Of a stretch of 64,000 bases of DNA, positions 23,200 to 34,460 are shown piece after piece. Source of the stretch: Planococcus citri (taxonomy: Eukaryota; Arthropoda; Insecta; Hemiptera; Pseudococcidae); assembly GCF_950023065.1 (NCBI RefSeq), contig NC_088678.1:75425590-75489589 (forward strand), given 5' to 3'. The notes below the pieces were generated by a model. It searched no databases. It was not told the DNA's origin and saw only the letters and a program-made list of their open reading frames with translations. Both the position numbers and the translations under genes were made by a program. The stretch's first letter is position 1, and each line of letters begins with the position of its first letter.

Positions 23200-23560
23200 T
23201 GACTTTGACTCTGACATCGACAAATGAGTCGGCAACACTTCGAAATTTCTAAAAAAATTTATAGATCTTGTAATCGACATCAACTTCCTCATCAATATTA
23301 ACCAGAAGATTGATGTCGATTACAAGATCTACAGAAGTATCTACTCAATGACAACATTTTGTAGATACTTTTGTAGACCCTATAATCGATATCGAAATTC
23401 AGGTCGTCTTGCCGATGCCAAAGTTGATGACAATTATTAGATCGACAAAAGTAACTATTCAAGATCAAAATTTTGTAGATGCTTTTGTCGATCTTATAGT
23501 CGACATCAACTTCGGATCGACAAGACCACCTGAATTTCGACATCGATCATGGGTCTACAA
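23200..23560. repeat. GTCGAC/GATGTC-rich repeat region with a perfect 21-bp hairpin
   Basis: Related strings ('atcgacatcaacttc', 'gtcgattacaagatc', 'ttttgtagatgcttttgtcg') recur in both orientations. The perfect pair AGATCTTGTAATCGACATCAA at 23263-23283 and its complement at 23310-23330 are separated by 26 bases. Non-coding. Confidence 0.6.
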
Positions 23561-23699
23561 AGGTATGTATCTGCAATATATCAAAATCTTGCACATGACT
23601 GTAGATACAAGTGTAGACAGCAATGACGACCATCAGCATTTTCATCATAATTTTTGATAAAAGTGTCAATTTTTAATTAATCATCTTAAACGTAGTTAG

Positions 23700-24939
23700 A
23701 TTGAAGCCCTTTGTGGATAATGTTCGGACTTTTTTCAATCAACAATCATGTAAAATCATGTCGATACTTTTGTCGAGGCCACTGACGATCTCGTCAGTGC
23801 TACGCGGGTTCTTCAAAAATGAGAGTGTAGGTAAGTTACAGGTTTTCGAAGAGGGAATTTTGAAATTGAAAATACGGTGGGATCTGCTCATTTCATGTTG
23901 GAACTTGAAAAACATTTCAGAGAGAAAATGTGTCAATTTTCTACAAGCGTTGTTAAGTAAGTATATGAACATACAGCATCGTATTTTCCCATTTCCTTTC
24001 ACAAATTTTGTGTAAAACTCAGGCCAGAATTGAGAATTCTGCACATGAAGTTGATTTTTAGTGAGTTTTTGAATTCTCTCAAGATGGCATCACTTTTTTA
24101 TGATTTAGGGAAAATTCTTTCCGCGAAATTCTTCGCGTTTACCAGTATTGGAAAACCCCGGTTTTTTGTTGAACAAAAAAATTAAAAATCCGTTTTTTTG
24201 TGCGTTTAAAATATATTTTTTGTTTTAAATTTAAATTCAAATGTAAAATTCGGCCCATTTTACACGTTTTTAAAACACGTTTAAAACAAGAAATTTCGTT
24301 TTTTCAATAAGTACCTATATGTAATGGTTTCAGATTCAGTTTTGTTGTTGTTTTTTTAAAGACTTTTTTTACTTCCACCTTGTAATTTTGTACGATTTTG
24401 TTGTCCTTGTTCAATAAAAAATGTAAATACGAGTAAAACTCGAAAAATGTTGTCTTTAATTAATGTTTTCATGGTAGGTAAGTATATTTGACGGATTTTT
24501 TGTTGTTGAAAAAATCACTACCTTTTCACTACTTACTTTTCATATACGTACCAAATTTCATAAAACCTCTCCACTCGACCCAACCCCTCCCCTACACACA
24601 TAAAACAATCAACAAAATTGAATTTTTCACAGGACACTTTTCGAAAAAGTTGAAATTGGAAAAAAATTTGCATACAAAATATTTTTTAATGTGAATCAAA
24701 ATTGTAAATCAAGTAGGTATAAAAAAAACCAAGTTGCTAATTTCATCAAAAAAAAAAAACTTTTTTTCAATGGTTTGAATGTTTTTCTTGCGCATTTTAA
24801 TTTTTTAATTTTCTATATTTTCAAGAACAACGTGAAAAACTATCAGATACGCAAGAAAAAATTTTCAAAATCCAATTTGGTGCTATGACCTTTGGAGGAC
24901 TTCGAATAATTGATAAAGAGCTCCTGGGTGTTTCGAGAA
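23700..24939. other. Intergenic, no gene recognised
   Basis: AT-rich. A stretch near 24500-24670 ('ccactcgacccaacccctcc', 'ttcacaggacac') resembles 54790-54930, so it is probably an interspersed repeat. Open frames here show no family motif. Confidence 0.45.
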
Positions 24940-25460
24940 TAGAGATGTGCAGTCTGAAAAGTAAAAAAGTGAAAAGTACTTTTCTTTCAATGAAAAGTTA
25001 AAAAGAAAAGTTCCTACTTTTCATTTCACTTTTCATTTTGCACTAAAAAAAAAAAGTGAGCGACCAATTACACATCAGAGAACACTGACTTCATGAAGTC
25101 AAATATCAAGTTTCACTCTCTCCACTCCTCCACCTTCGCAATTCAGCACCTATTTATGGACGCTGTATTGAATTTTGATATTTTTCACAACATTTTATTC
25201 AAAACAGAAAAAACCAAAAATGTTGGAGGCTCCAGAAAAACTCAAAACCACCACTTTTCAATCAAGTAGAAATATGATTTTGTTTTTTCAGTGTGTTTTA
25301 GATAGGCAAAAAATACATCAATTTGAAATTTTTACTCAGAGTTTTGAAATGCGACTCACATGATTTACTTTTCACACTTTTCACAACTTTTCACACTTTT
25401 CAATGAACTTTTCACTTTTCATTTCACCAAAATTAATTTTCTGAAAAGTGCACATCTCTA
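24940..25460. mobile_element. hAT-type MITE (521 bp) with 8-bp TSD
   Basis: Ends TAGAGATGTGCA at 24940 and TGCACATCTCTA at 25460 are perfect 12-bp inverted repeats flanked by TTCGAGAA at 24932-24939 and 25461-25468. TIRs of the TAGRGRTG type plus an 8-bp duplication indicate hAT. Next to both ends are runs of the 'gaaaagt/acttttc' motif. No transposase inside. Confidence 0.85.
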
Positions 25461-25468
25461 TTCGAGAA

Positions 25469-26635
25469 TCGTCAGTGTTTTCTGCTCGGACTGCTTTTTA
25501 GGCAGATGGACTAACACTGATACTAAGAGGAAAAATTTAACTGGATGGATGAAAGCCGCAAACTTCAACAACTTGCGCAATAGAACGCAGTGGAATTTTA
25601 AAATTTCGCCTCCTTCCAATTTTGAGTAAAAATGTACTGTGGTATAATCATTCAAAGGTGACCTTGCAACCTATCAAAATGGGTAAACATTTCGCAAGAA
25701 ATTCAACATTGCGCCGAAATTTTTTTTTTTTTTTTTAATACAGAATTTCTTATCAGTGCATCAGCACCTCGTACTAAGAATCCATAGTTAACACGTTAAC
25801 GTACGAGTATGTAGTCGAATGAAGTATTATACAAGAATAGCAATTACTTCACGTAAGTACTGTGAAATTAAGTGCTTGAAAGAAAATTTTTCCCCATCAG
25901 TTGTAAGATAACTTACCTACTCTAATTCAAAGAAGGCAGGATACAAGTTGTACGTATAAAACAACTCACCTGCAACAAAGAAAACATAAAATACAATTGC
26001 GGATTAGTTTATCGATTTCAAATAAGAACAATGCATAAGTAAATGATTTTCAATGAGCTCTGAGGCTATTCCAGGTAACATTTCAAGAAAAAGTCTCCAT
26101 TTCATAACCCACAAATTTTCTTTCATGCGTAGATAGGTATAGCCAATCTAAACACAGAGTTAATTTGAGCAAAAAACATAATTATCATGATATACAACTT
26201 TCCCATTGGAGGACACTTCTCACCCATTCTTTAAAAAATATATTTTTATCCAATTTTTCTCAAAAATTCCCTACTTTTTAACCTTAGTTTTTCTGTCGTA
26301 TAGGTTGAGGGGTAGCCCACTCGATACGCCACCAAGTTAAATTCAAAGGGGATTTAAATTAATTATGTCTCATCATTGAACAAAATTTCAACGTACCATA
26401 CCTCCGTAAAATAACAAGTAAGGCATTCCAACTTTTTACAATTCATAAATTAATGATTTTTGCAGAAACAAAGATTTTTGCACTAGTATGTAGCAGGAAA
26501 AAGTTTAGAACACGGATTTACCTGGTTTTTAAAACGAACTACATAGTTACATACGTATTACGTACCAAGAACTGAACATCATTAATCCGTCATAATATCG
26601 ATAAACGTTTGAATAGGAGTGAAATCTCTCTCGTG
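25469..26635. other. Intergenic upstream of locus 4
   Basis: Contains a T-run near 25720 and otherwise unremarkable AT-rich DNA. No TE ends or credible coding region seen. Confidence 0.45.
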
Positions 26636-26712
26636 GATCAGTACATGGCTGAGATTAATCGCGAATGAACACTAATCGTCTTATCTCTATGAAAATTTCG
26701 CGCGATGTGTCG
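26636..26712 (+). promoter_or_regulatory. Conserved 5' block of receptor locus 4 (diverged)
   Basis: GATCAGTACATGGCTGAGAT, then TAATCGCGAATGAACAC, then TTTCGCGCGATGTG. Recognisable even though the protein is the most diverged of the array. Function inferred. Confidence 0.35.
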
Positions 26713-26932
26713 GATTTTGAAAACATTTAAAAACAATCGTAATTTGAATAAGTAAAATGAAAAGTTATTTTGAAGAACTGTACGCGTAGCAGTCAAAATA
26801 CTTATAAATGCACGAAAGTTGGCTCATCAAATATCTATCTACACATCGAATTCAAGCACCAGGTACGAATGCATATCTTCAATTATTTTTACACACCCTA
26901 CCACCATAATTATTCAGAAAACCACACTCGAT

Positions 26933-28118
26933 ATGTCAACCGAATCACCATATTACTATTGCGGAACCACATTACTGGAAATTGGCAGATATTACGACGA
27001 TTATTTGTACGCGTACGTCACGATAGTAACATGCTGCATAGGAGTCATTTTCAACCTAATCAATTCACTAGTATTTACAAGAAAAACAATGAAATCACCG
27101 CCGAACCTGATATTTACTCATTTAGCTTTCGTAGATTTGCTACAATTACTGATACGTTTGTTATCTGCATCGCTCAAATTGACTTACGATAAAAATTCAG
27201 AAGTTCGGAACACATACGCGTGGTTAGCATTTAGGAAAACGTACGATGCCTGTCTAGCCACATTTCACTTCATATCAGTATTCTTGACAGTTCAGTTGGC
27301 CGTATGGAGATACTTAGGAGTAGATCATCCGGTCAAAGGACGTAATTGGTGCAACATGAGAATTACACGTAATGTGATCGTAGCTGGTTACGTGATGTGC
27401 AGCATTTCGCTCGGTTTACCGACATTTCTGGCACCAGAAATAAAACCGAAATGTGAAAATTCGACGAAATTCTACACCGATGATGATTGGTTAATGCACG
27501 AAATATCTGCCATTGTGTACGGAATGATGGATAGACTAATACCGTCAGTTTTTCTAGCATTCCTCACTTATAGGTAAGTAATCGATGCGCAATTAGTACA
27601 ATTATATCGTGAAAAATTACATACCTACTTAGTTTATTAATTTTTCTAATTCTATTTTCAGAATAGCTGTTACCTTATTGGCCAGAAAAACTGGCAGACC
27701 TCCATCAGCAAGCATACGAAATGGCACAAGAAACGCGAAAACGATTCAACAAATCAATACGTCAACAACCATATTGTTTATTGTGGTGGGATTATTTATC
27801 ATAGCCGAATTCCCAAAAGGAATACTAAGTTTACTTCGCATGATTTACTTTGAAAAATCCAATCAGAATCCAAAAGGATGTTATTATTCGCTGATCTCAA
27901 TATTCCATTCGATAACCAATTTCAATATTTCTATCACATTTATAGTGTATTACACTCTAAGTCAACAATTCAGGAATACATTTAAATCTTTGTTTTGTAA
28001 GACTATTTCTGAAACAGAAGATGATTCTTCTCCCCTACCTCATTTAGGTGATATACTTGTACTTACTACTTCAGAAATTACAAGTAGTGCTCGTACTTCT
28101 ACTTATATACATTTATAA
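26933..28118 (+). CDS. MsR-like GPCR locus 4 (divergent member), intact, 365 aa
   Basis: Exon 1 26933-27573 (donor GTAAGT) and exon 2 27662-28118 (acceptor TTTTCAG), 88-bp phase-2 intron. The start is ATG 26933 (MSTESPYYYCGTTLLEIGRY); the frame is open further upstream but has no ATG aligned to paralogues. TM1 VIFNLINSLVFTRKTM, TM2 THLAFVDLLQLL, TM3 end AVWRYLGVDHPVKGRNWCNM, TM5 end RLIPSVFLAFLTYR, TM6 AEFPKGILSLL, TM7 NISITFIVYYTLSQQFRNTF. It has WRYLGVDHP where the others have WRYIAVVHP, its own acidic ECL2, and a Ser/Thr-rich tail (DSSPLPHLGDILVLTTSE), so it is an older or faster-evolving branch. A polyadenylation signal AATAAA lies at 28170-28175, 52 bp after the stop. Confidence 0.9.
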
Positions 28119-28499
28119 ACCATTGAAGTTTATCCTATGTACCTGTATATTTATGTGACGAAAGAAACAAATAAATAAAATAAAGTAAAATTAGTTGCGT
28201 TCTTAGTCGTTTATCGTGTTAGAATTCTGTTCCTAAGATTTTCATAAGGAAAATCAGTTTTTGACCCATCTTTGACCTCAAAAACCATATTATTTTTGGA
28301 AGCACCAACCGGAACTTGAAATAAAACTATAGACAGCCATGCCATATGTCGCAGCAGCAACAGTGTGCGCAGTATGAATACGAAAAACGAATTGAAATTC
28401 AGGAAGGTCGCGAATTCGAGAAGACAAGTTGAAAAGTATGGTTTTTGTATAAGTTGGATGTCTCAAATGAATTGTCGATTCTCGAAAAAAATTTCTCAA

Positions 28500-28880
28500 T
28501 ACTTCTTCTACCCCCTAAACTAGAGTCTTCGAATCGATTCCGACCATTTTCAAGTCGATCCACCCGATCCGGAGCCTTCAGAAAACGTTGACTTTTTCTA
28601 GCGAATTTCAAATGGCTGTAGAAGGCGTTGTAATCCACTTCGACAGCTGGAAATTAACTAAATCCTGTCATAAGTGCGACATTTCGAATTGATTAGGGGT
28701 GGCGAATCGCAAATCCAAGGTAACGAGTTGAAAATTGTAGCTTTAAATTCACTGAAGAAAACTAAAATTTTTCTGAAGGCTCCAGGTCGCCCTGAAATAA
28801 TTGCAATCGATTCGGCTAGTGAAGTTTAGGGGATAGAAGAAGTTATGAGAATCAACGATTCATTCGAGACATCCAACTTG
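28500..28880. repeat. Repeat shared with 31745-32000 and 35310-35630
   Basis: Shared strings in order: 'ctcttcgaatcgattccgacc', 'gaaaacgttga', 'ttcgacagctggaaatta', 'aaatcctg(t/c)cat', 'aggctccagg'. Lies upstream of locus 5, as the other copies lie upstream of loci 6 and 7, so it travelled with the duplicated unit. Non-coding. Confidence 0.65.
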
Positions 28881-29357
28881 TAAAAAAAATACAATACAAA
28901 TTTACCTATACACTTTTTGTTAATGCTTTAATGGTAACGCAATACCTACTCATTGCGAACGATCGTAACATGCGTTTTCCAAGGCCACTGATCACCATAT
29001 TCTTCTACAGGTATTTATTTACTCGCATACAACGATAAATTGAGCACCACATCTGTCCGATTTTTGAGCACTTTTACTCCGATTCCAGATAGCAGTGACC
29101 TTTTTTGAGCGAGCCAGCGCGAGGCACATAATTTAAAAACTACGTAAAATAGTACACATTATCAACAGCATTCCAGAAATAATTCGTATGAAAATTTAGC
29201 AACGGAAGCTAGCTTATTTTCTCATTTCCTCAAAAAAATTAAAAATGTGGATTATCTCGCTTCCCGCTTTTAAAAATGAACGATTTGTGATAAAACCAAC
29301 AATGCGATATTCAAAATCAGTCCTTGTCGATAAAAATTTGGATAACAATGACGGATC

Positions 29358-29428
29358 TGAACCAGTAAGTGACCGAGATTGTTCGCGAAATAACGCTTGT
29401 CTGCAAAATAATGTAGTTTCGCGCACCT
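29358..29428 (+). promoter_or_regulatory. Conserved 5' block of receptor locus 5
   Basis: GAACCAGTAAGTGACCGAGA, then TTGTTCGCGAAATAACG, then AGTTTCGCGCACC. Preceded, like others, by GATAACAA. Function inferred. Confidence 0.4.
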
Positions 29429-29724
29429 AATTAACATTGTGCCAAACAAAGAAATCATACGCAGTTTTAAAATATCCAAATAATTTCCAGTAAGTAAATC
29501 CGCATTAATGACCATATTTAATCAAATTTTGAAACGTGAAAACTATTCGGATACCTACCATTATAAATACTTACCTATTTAACATAATATTGTTTGAAAA
29601 ACTTTATCCGTTTGCCAGGAAACGGATTCTCCACATATCTAGAAGAAAAATCAACGTTCAATTTAAATATTTAGATATGTACAATCGTTCATCAAGCATT
29701 AATTATTGCCTTTGAGTAATCAAA

Positions 29725-30903
29725 ATGCCGAACCAAGGACCATATTGTGGAGTCACAATTGATAAAATTGGGTATTATTATGAAAAGATTTTATATGTAA
29801 ACATCACCATACCGATATGTTTGGTAGGGATGATTTTGAATCTACTCAACATTTTGGTATTTACGAGAAAAACTATGAATTCGCCGCCCAACTTGATACT
29901 TGCTCATTTGGGCTTTGCAGATTTTTTATCTTTACTAACAAGTATTGTAGACTTTTGTTTCAAGTTCATTCTACCTAAATTTGGTATTTATGTTGTACAT
30001 ATTTATGAATTGACAGTAGTTTATGCGTACATCAACATATCACAAGCTGCGTTTCAGTTTATATCTGCATTTCTGACGGTGCAGTTGGCTGCATGGAGAT
30101 ACATAGCTGTAGTGCATCCGTTGAAGGAACGTCATTGCTGCAATAAAAAAATAACACGCAATGTGGTGATCGCTGGATACATCATATGCTGTGTTTCGTT
30201 TGCTGTACCGTGTCATTTTTCACTTGATTTTGTTGCATGGAACGAAGATGATGGAAAGACTTATTACACACCCATAGCATTGGTAAATCCCATTATGACC
30301 TTAATAAGAGACGTCATCTATGGATTAGTGATGAAATTATTACCATCAGTTGTGTTAGCAGGACTAACTTCAAGGTGAGTAATGCACATATTCAAGATAA
30401 CCAAAACAGAAACCACAATCAAGCAATGTACGGATCACAAATTGATTAATTTTTTCTTTCTGATTTCCAGAATAGTCGTTACCTTATTAGCTAGAAAAAA
30501 TCGTCGCGAACAATTAACTTCATCCGCAAGCACCCGAAGTAACATAAAAAACGCCAAAATGAGGCAAGAAACCAACCGAATGACAGCGATATTATTGACA
30601 GTTGCAGCATTATTTTTCATTTCCGAATTTCCGAGAGGCATTCTATGGTTACTGAAAACGATTAATAAGGATGATTGGCACACATGTTACTATTCATTGA
30701 CGGGGATTTTCACAACACTAATTATTATTCATGCATCCATCACATTTATGGTATACTGTACTTTGAGTCAGCAATTTAGAACCACACTTAAATGCTTGTT
30801 CAATCGTAATCCACGCACTGATATTTCTCATCAACCACACGCGCCTCTTGCTTTATTTGATACCGAAGAAACAGAATCGGAATGGAAAACTTCTGAAGTT
30901 TAG
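29725..30903 (+). CDS. MsR-like GPCR locus 5 (group A), intact, 360 aa
   Basis: Exon 1 29725-30374 (donor GTGAGT) and exon 2 30471-30903 (acceptor TTCCAG), 96-bp phase-2 intron. Starts MPNQGPYCGVTIDKIGYYYE with an NIT glycosylation sequon before TM1. TM1 MILNLLNILVFTRKTM; TM2 LAHLGFADFLSLL; TM3 end AAWRYIAVVHPLKERHCC; TM5 end KLLPSVVLAGLTSR; TM6 SEFPRGILWLLK; TM7 HASITFMVYCTLSQQFRTTL. It has YC in place of YY in the TM7 motif. Ends TSEV-TAG, with AATAAA at 30908-30913 directly after the stop. Predicted plasma-membrane neuropeptide receptor; ligand unknown. Confidence 0.9.
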
Positions 30904-30915
30904 CAGCAATAAAAA

Positions 30916-31134
30916 ATTTTCGTAGGACGCTCAGTTTCAAAATTGTACGCCTTTGAAGTTGGAGTATAACGAAACGTTGATATTTGAAGTTGGCGCTATG
31001 AAAAGTTGCAACAATTTTACTTTTTTCATGTTTATTTCAGTGAGCTTTTGGAAAATTTCATTCAAAGACCAACGTTTCGTTACTCCAACATCGAAGGCGT
31101 GCAATTTTGAAATTGAGCATCCTACGAAAATTTA
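30916..31134. repeat. Short foldback element (219 bp) just 3' of locus 5
   Basis: Arms of about 63 bp: left begins ATTTTCGTAGGACGCTCAGT near 30917, right ends 'gagcatcctacgaaaat' near 31132. Inner ends are 'ggagtataacgaaacgttg' and 'caacgtttcgttactcc'. No coding sequence. Small MITE; superfamily not determined. Confidence 0.7.
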
Positions 31135-31439
31135 ATGTTAACGAAACTGTAGAGAATTGAATTCTCTTTCAGATCACTGTCATCAGAGTTTTGCTAGGAC
31201 GTACGATTCGTCCAGTATATGCGTAAAACTAAAAGACCGACAATTTTCTCATGGTTATTTCAGTGAGCTTTTAGAAAGTTTTTTTTTTGTTTCAAACACA
31301 TCGAAATTTTCTTGAAGGATAGAGCTTTCACTCACAATAATCTTTTTTTTTCAAAATTGTTAGCAGCATTGTTGCAACGAGGTTTTTAAAAACAATGTAA
31401 GCTTAATGTCGCGATTTTGCTGTTTCACCAAATCTCAAA

Positions 31440-31730
31440 TTATGGGTTTATTTTAAGAGTAGATACCGATAACGAGTACGTTATAAACGAGTAACTTTAG
31501 GTACACAGTAACATAAACGTGGATTGTATTTTTGTAGATATATTATAGATGTACCAATCAGTACGCAATTTTATTTACATTAAGTTCTGAATTAAGTAAG
31601 TAGGTATATGTGGGAATATATCAAATAAAGTTTATAATAATTATTATTATGCTATATAAAATGATTAAATGTCTTTAAAAATGTAAAGAGAAGATTTGTT
31701 TCTTAATAATTTAAGTAGTAATTAATTGTT
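31440..31730. repeat. Upstream block shared with 4610-4930 and 12720-12920
   Basis: Repeats 'tattttaagagtagatac', 'cgagtaactttag', 'attattattatgctatat' and 'atgtctttaaaaatgtaaag'. Marks the left part of the duplicated unit carrying locus 6. Confidence 0.6.
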
Positions 31731-31744
31731 TTGTCGGTTAGAAA

Positions 31745-32000
31745 ACGTTGAGTTTTTTCCGGAGAGTTTCAAATCGTTGCAGAAGACGTTAGACGTTGTA
31801 TGTAATCAATTTCAACAACTGGAAATTAAATCCTGCCATGAGTGCGATAAGCATTTGGAATCGATTAGGGCTGGTAGTAAATCACAATCACGAATCTAAG
31901 ATAACAAGTTGAAAATTGTATTTTTAAAGCTTGAGAAAACTCAAATTTTTCTGAAAGCTCCACGTCGCGTCGTCGGCCTGAAAACGATTGGAATGGATTC
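31745..32000. repeat. Second copy of the 28500-28880 repeat
   Basis: Matches 28560-28830 ('gaaaacgttgagttttttcc', 'caactggaaattaaatcctg'). It is interrupted at 32006/32007 by the end of a hAT element. Confidence 0.6.
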
Positions 32001-32006
32001 GGTGAG

Positions 32007-33412
32007 CAGGGACGTAGCGAAGTGGTTTTGCAGGGGGGGGGGGCAGAAATCATAAAATTCTCAACTAATTTGACTGAAAATTCCCAACTTATTTGACTGA
32101 AAATTCCCAAATTAGGTGAAAAAAGGGGGGTATTTTAGCTACAAACTCGTAAGTAGGTATAAAAATGAAGAATATTTCAAAGTTTATTCTCAACTAAATT
32201 AGACAGTTACCTAATGTAAATAAAATTAACAAAAATTTACAGGTGAGTAGTTTAGGAGTCAGGTCTAGGTATGTATAATAATAGGTACTTATTTAAGATG
32301 AGACAACATGAAAGAATTTAAAAATTAAGTTTTCGTTTTTATTCTTCTATTCTTCAATGCTGCCCAAACTTTCACGATTTCTTCATGTTCCATTTCATCA
32401 GTTAAATCTTTTTCAGTATTCATTAACATTAATGAATCCAGTCTTTCGTCTGCCATCACAGTCCTCAAAGGACTTTTCACTTTTTTCAAATGGCTGAAAT
32501 TCCTTTCGTTCGTTGCAGTTGAATATGAAGCCGTGGTGATGAGTCTTAAAAAACGGAAAGAAAGCTTCAATAAATGTTTCATTGTGCAAGCGTTTTCGAC
32601 AATCTTTGTGAATGTTGAACAATTCGCACACGAATCAAAGAAACCCTCCATTTCCGTTTGAAGGGCATGCACATCAGGTTTCGTCTTGGGATCCGGAAAA
32701 AATTTAAGGCATTCTTCAAGATTCTCTATCGTTAAATTTTCGCGTCTTACAGGCAATTCGAATACGTGATGCAGTGGATTCAACGTTTCGCAAAATTTTT
32801 CGATTTTTTCATTCATTTCTACAGTTAAGCTGTCCAAAATTTTGTAAAATTCTGTTCTATAAAACTGTTCAAGAGTCATTGTTGCAGGAATGAGACGACG
32901 GCGATGGTGCTTTATAAAGTCTGCTTCAGGATCAATATCAAGTTTTCTTGCAAAGGCTATCGCAGCATTTATCGAATTGTTCACCTCAGTCTCACTTTCA
33001 CGAATAAGACGTAGAGATGTTACACAACTTCTAAGAGCAGCGAGTACGTCAATAACATTGAGTTCTTCAGATTCAAAAGTTTCAGTCAAAAGCTTCATTT
33101 TATTCATGATATGCTTCATGAACTGCATGCTCACTAAAAAATCAAAATTCAACATTCTGCATTTTAATCCATACGCGTTTGTTTTTGTATTACTATCCAT
33201 TTTCGTATTTTCAGAAATATCATCCATCAATTCGATAATCGATTCGTAAGACCTAACAATAGAATTTAACGTTTCAGCTCGTGCCGTCCACCTTGTCTTT
33301 GATAAATTTTTTAGGTTGGTACTGTTTTCTATTGGTTGCAACTTTTCTTTGATCAACGAGTATCGTTTTGTACTGGCATTGAAAAAAACGTAAAGTTGTT
33401 CCAAAATAATAA
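32007..33412 (-). mobile_element. hAT transposon fragment, one terminus preserved
   Basis: CAGGGACGTAGCGAAGTGG at 32007 is a typical hAT terminus ('CAGGGRCGTAGC') followed by a G-run, and sits abruptly inside a known repeat. The transposase reads towards it on the minus strand. The other terminus is missing: after 33412 come (AAATTC)n and a LINE/SINE-like tail. Confidence 0.65.
32325..33404 (-). pseudogene. hAT transposase, C-terminal ~360 aa (ZMYM1/DUF4371-like)
   Basis: An uninterrupted frame of about 360 codons reads from 33404 to a stop at 32325. It starts inside a protein (codon 1 is TTG, preceded by in-frame stops): EQLYVFFNASTKRYSLIKEK, then LSKTRWTARAETLNSIVRSY, which is the block following the catalytic core in ZMYM1-like hAT proteins. 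The end has TATNERNFSHLKKVKSPLRT and MADERLDSLMLMNTEKD, the hAT C-terminal dimerisation domain, which carries the last catalytic region. The N-terminal zinc finger and first catalytic residues are absent, so it is a 5' truncation, but no stop disrupts the remaining part. Confidence 0.78.
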
Positions 33413-33495
33413 ATAAGAGTTTCCAATCAAATTCAAATTCAAATTCTTTATTGTAGTCGACAGCTTTCGCTGTATTACAATGTCACACTTTTCAA
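33413..33495 (-). repeat. (AAATTC)n-tailed retroposon end
   Basis: On the minus strand the sequence 'gcgaaagctgtcgactacaa' runs into 'taaagaatttgaatttgaa', a short tandem tail typical of LINE or SINE 3' ends. Only the terminal part is seen. Confidence 0.4.
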
Positions 33496-33769
33496 CTCAT
33501 CTCCTCGGATTTGTGATCCGACTGAATTTCAGTACATACAGAGTAATTATAAAACTACGTAAATCGCTACTATACTATCAACTACAGCATTCCTGAAATA
33601 ATCTGTGTAAAAAGTTAGCAACGAAAGCTAGTTTATTTTCTCATTTCATTAAAAAAATTGAAAATATGGATTAATCTCGCTTTTAAAATGAACGATTCGT
33701 GATATTACTAACAATGCGATAGTAAAAATCAGTCCCTGTTGATAAAAATTCGGATAACACCGATGGACA

Positions 33770-33837
33770 CGAACCAGTAAGTGGCCGAGATGGATCATCG
33801 TGAAATAACGCTCTTCTGCAAAAATGTTCGCGTAATA
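33770..33837 (+). promoter_or_regulatory. Conserved 5' block of receptor locus 6
   Basis: GAACCAGTAAGTGGCCGAGA, then GTGAAATAACGCTCTTCTGC, then TGTTCGCGTAATAC. Retained although the gene is truncated. Function inferred. Confidence 0.4.
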
Positions 33838-34097
33838 CATATGTACCTACCTCTGTGTTGAAAACATATATACCTAGAAATCATAGTTTCGAAACATTGG
33901 CCCAACGATCACCTAGCATTTACCTAATCAGTGCAATTGAATTTTCAAAATTGATCGTTATTCAGTTACCTACCTATAATAACAATTATTATTAGAAAAA
34001 TTCCATCCGCTTAAAAGGAAACGGATGCGTCAGTTGAAAATTCACATACTCGTACAATCATTTATCACGTGTGAAGCTTAACCTTTGAGAAACCAAA

Positions 34098-34460
34098 ATG
34101 CCAACCCAAGAGCCATATTGCGCAGCAATAATTCAGGAAATTGGCAATCATTATAAAGAGAATATACATGTGAACATCAACATACCGATATGTTCTGTAG
34201 GGATGATTTTGAATCTACTCAACGTATTGGTATTAACAAGGAAAACTATGAATTCGTCACCGAACCTAATACTTGCTCACTTGGCCTTCGTAGATTTTTT
34301 ATATTTACAAACAGCAATTATAAACTTTTGGGTGGACTTCATTCCTCCAAGAAGTGGCTTCGATATCGAAGAGTCTTACGTATTGACAATAATTTTTTGG
34401 TACAGCGACATTACAGCATCCACATTTCAGTTTATATCTGCATTTCTGACAGTGCAGTTG
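34098..34460 (+). pseudogene. MsR-like GPCR locus 6 (group A), truncated after TM3
   Basis: Starts MPTQEPYCAAIIQEIGNHYK at the conserved ATG and follows loci 7 and 8 closely through TM1 (MILNLLNVLVLTRKTM), TM2 (LAHLAFVDFLYL) and most of TM3 (FQFISAFLTVQL). Homology stops abruptly at 34460, where the paralogues continue GCTGCATGGAGATAC (AAWRY). The frame then runs into unrelated sequence and stops at 34523. The rest of exon 1 and the whole of exon 2 are missing before locus 7. A receptor lacking WRY and TM4-TM7 cannot signal; this is a pseudogene made by deletion or insertion. Confidence 0.88.

Noticed and set aside
23210..23560. CRISPR-like or direct repeat array
   Set aside because: Repeats are inverted and diverged, without unique spacers of even length, and the DNA is eukaryotic.
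26819..26932. Extended N-terminus of locus 4 from 26819
   Set aside because: The extension would start with TTG and is absent in paralogues; the ATG at 26933 is aligned with the other starts.
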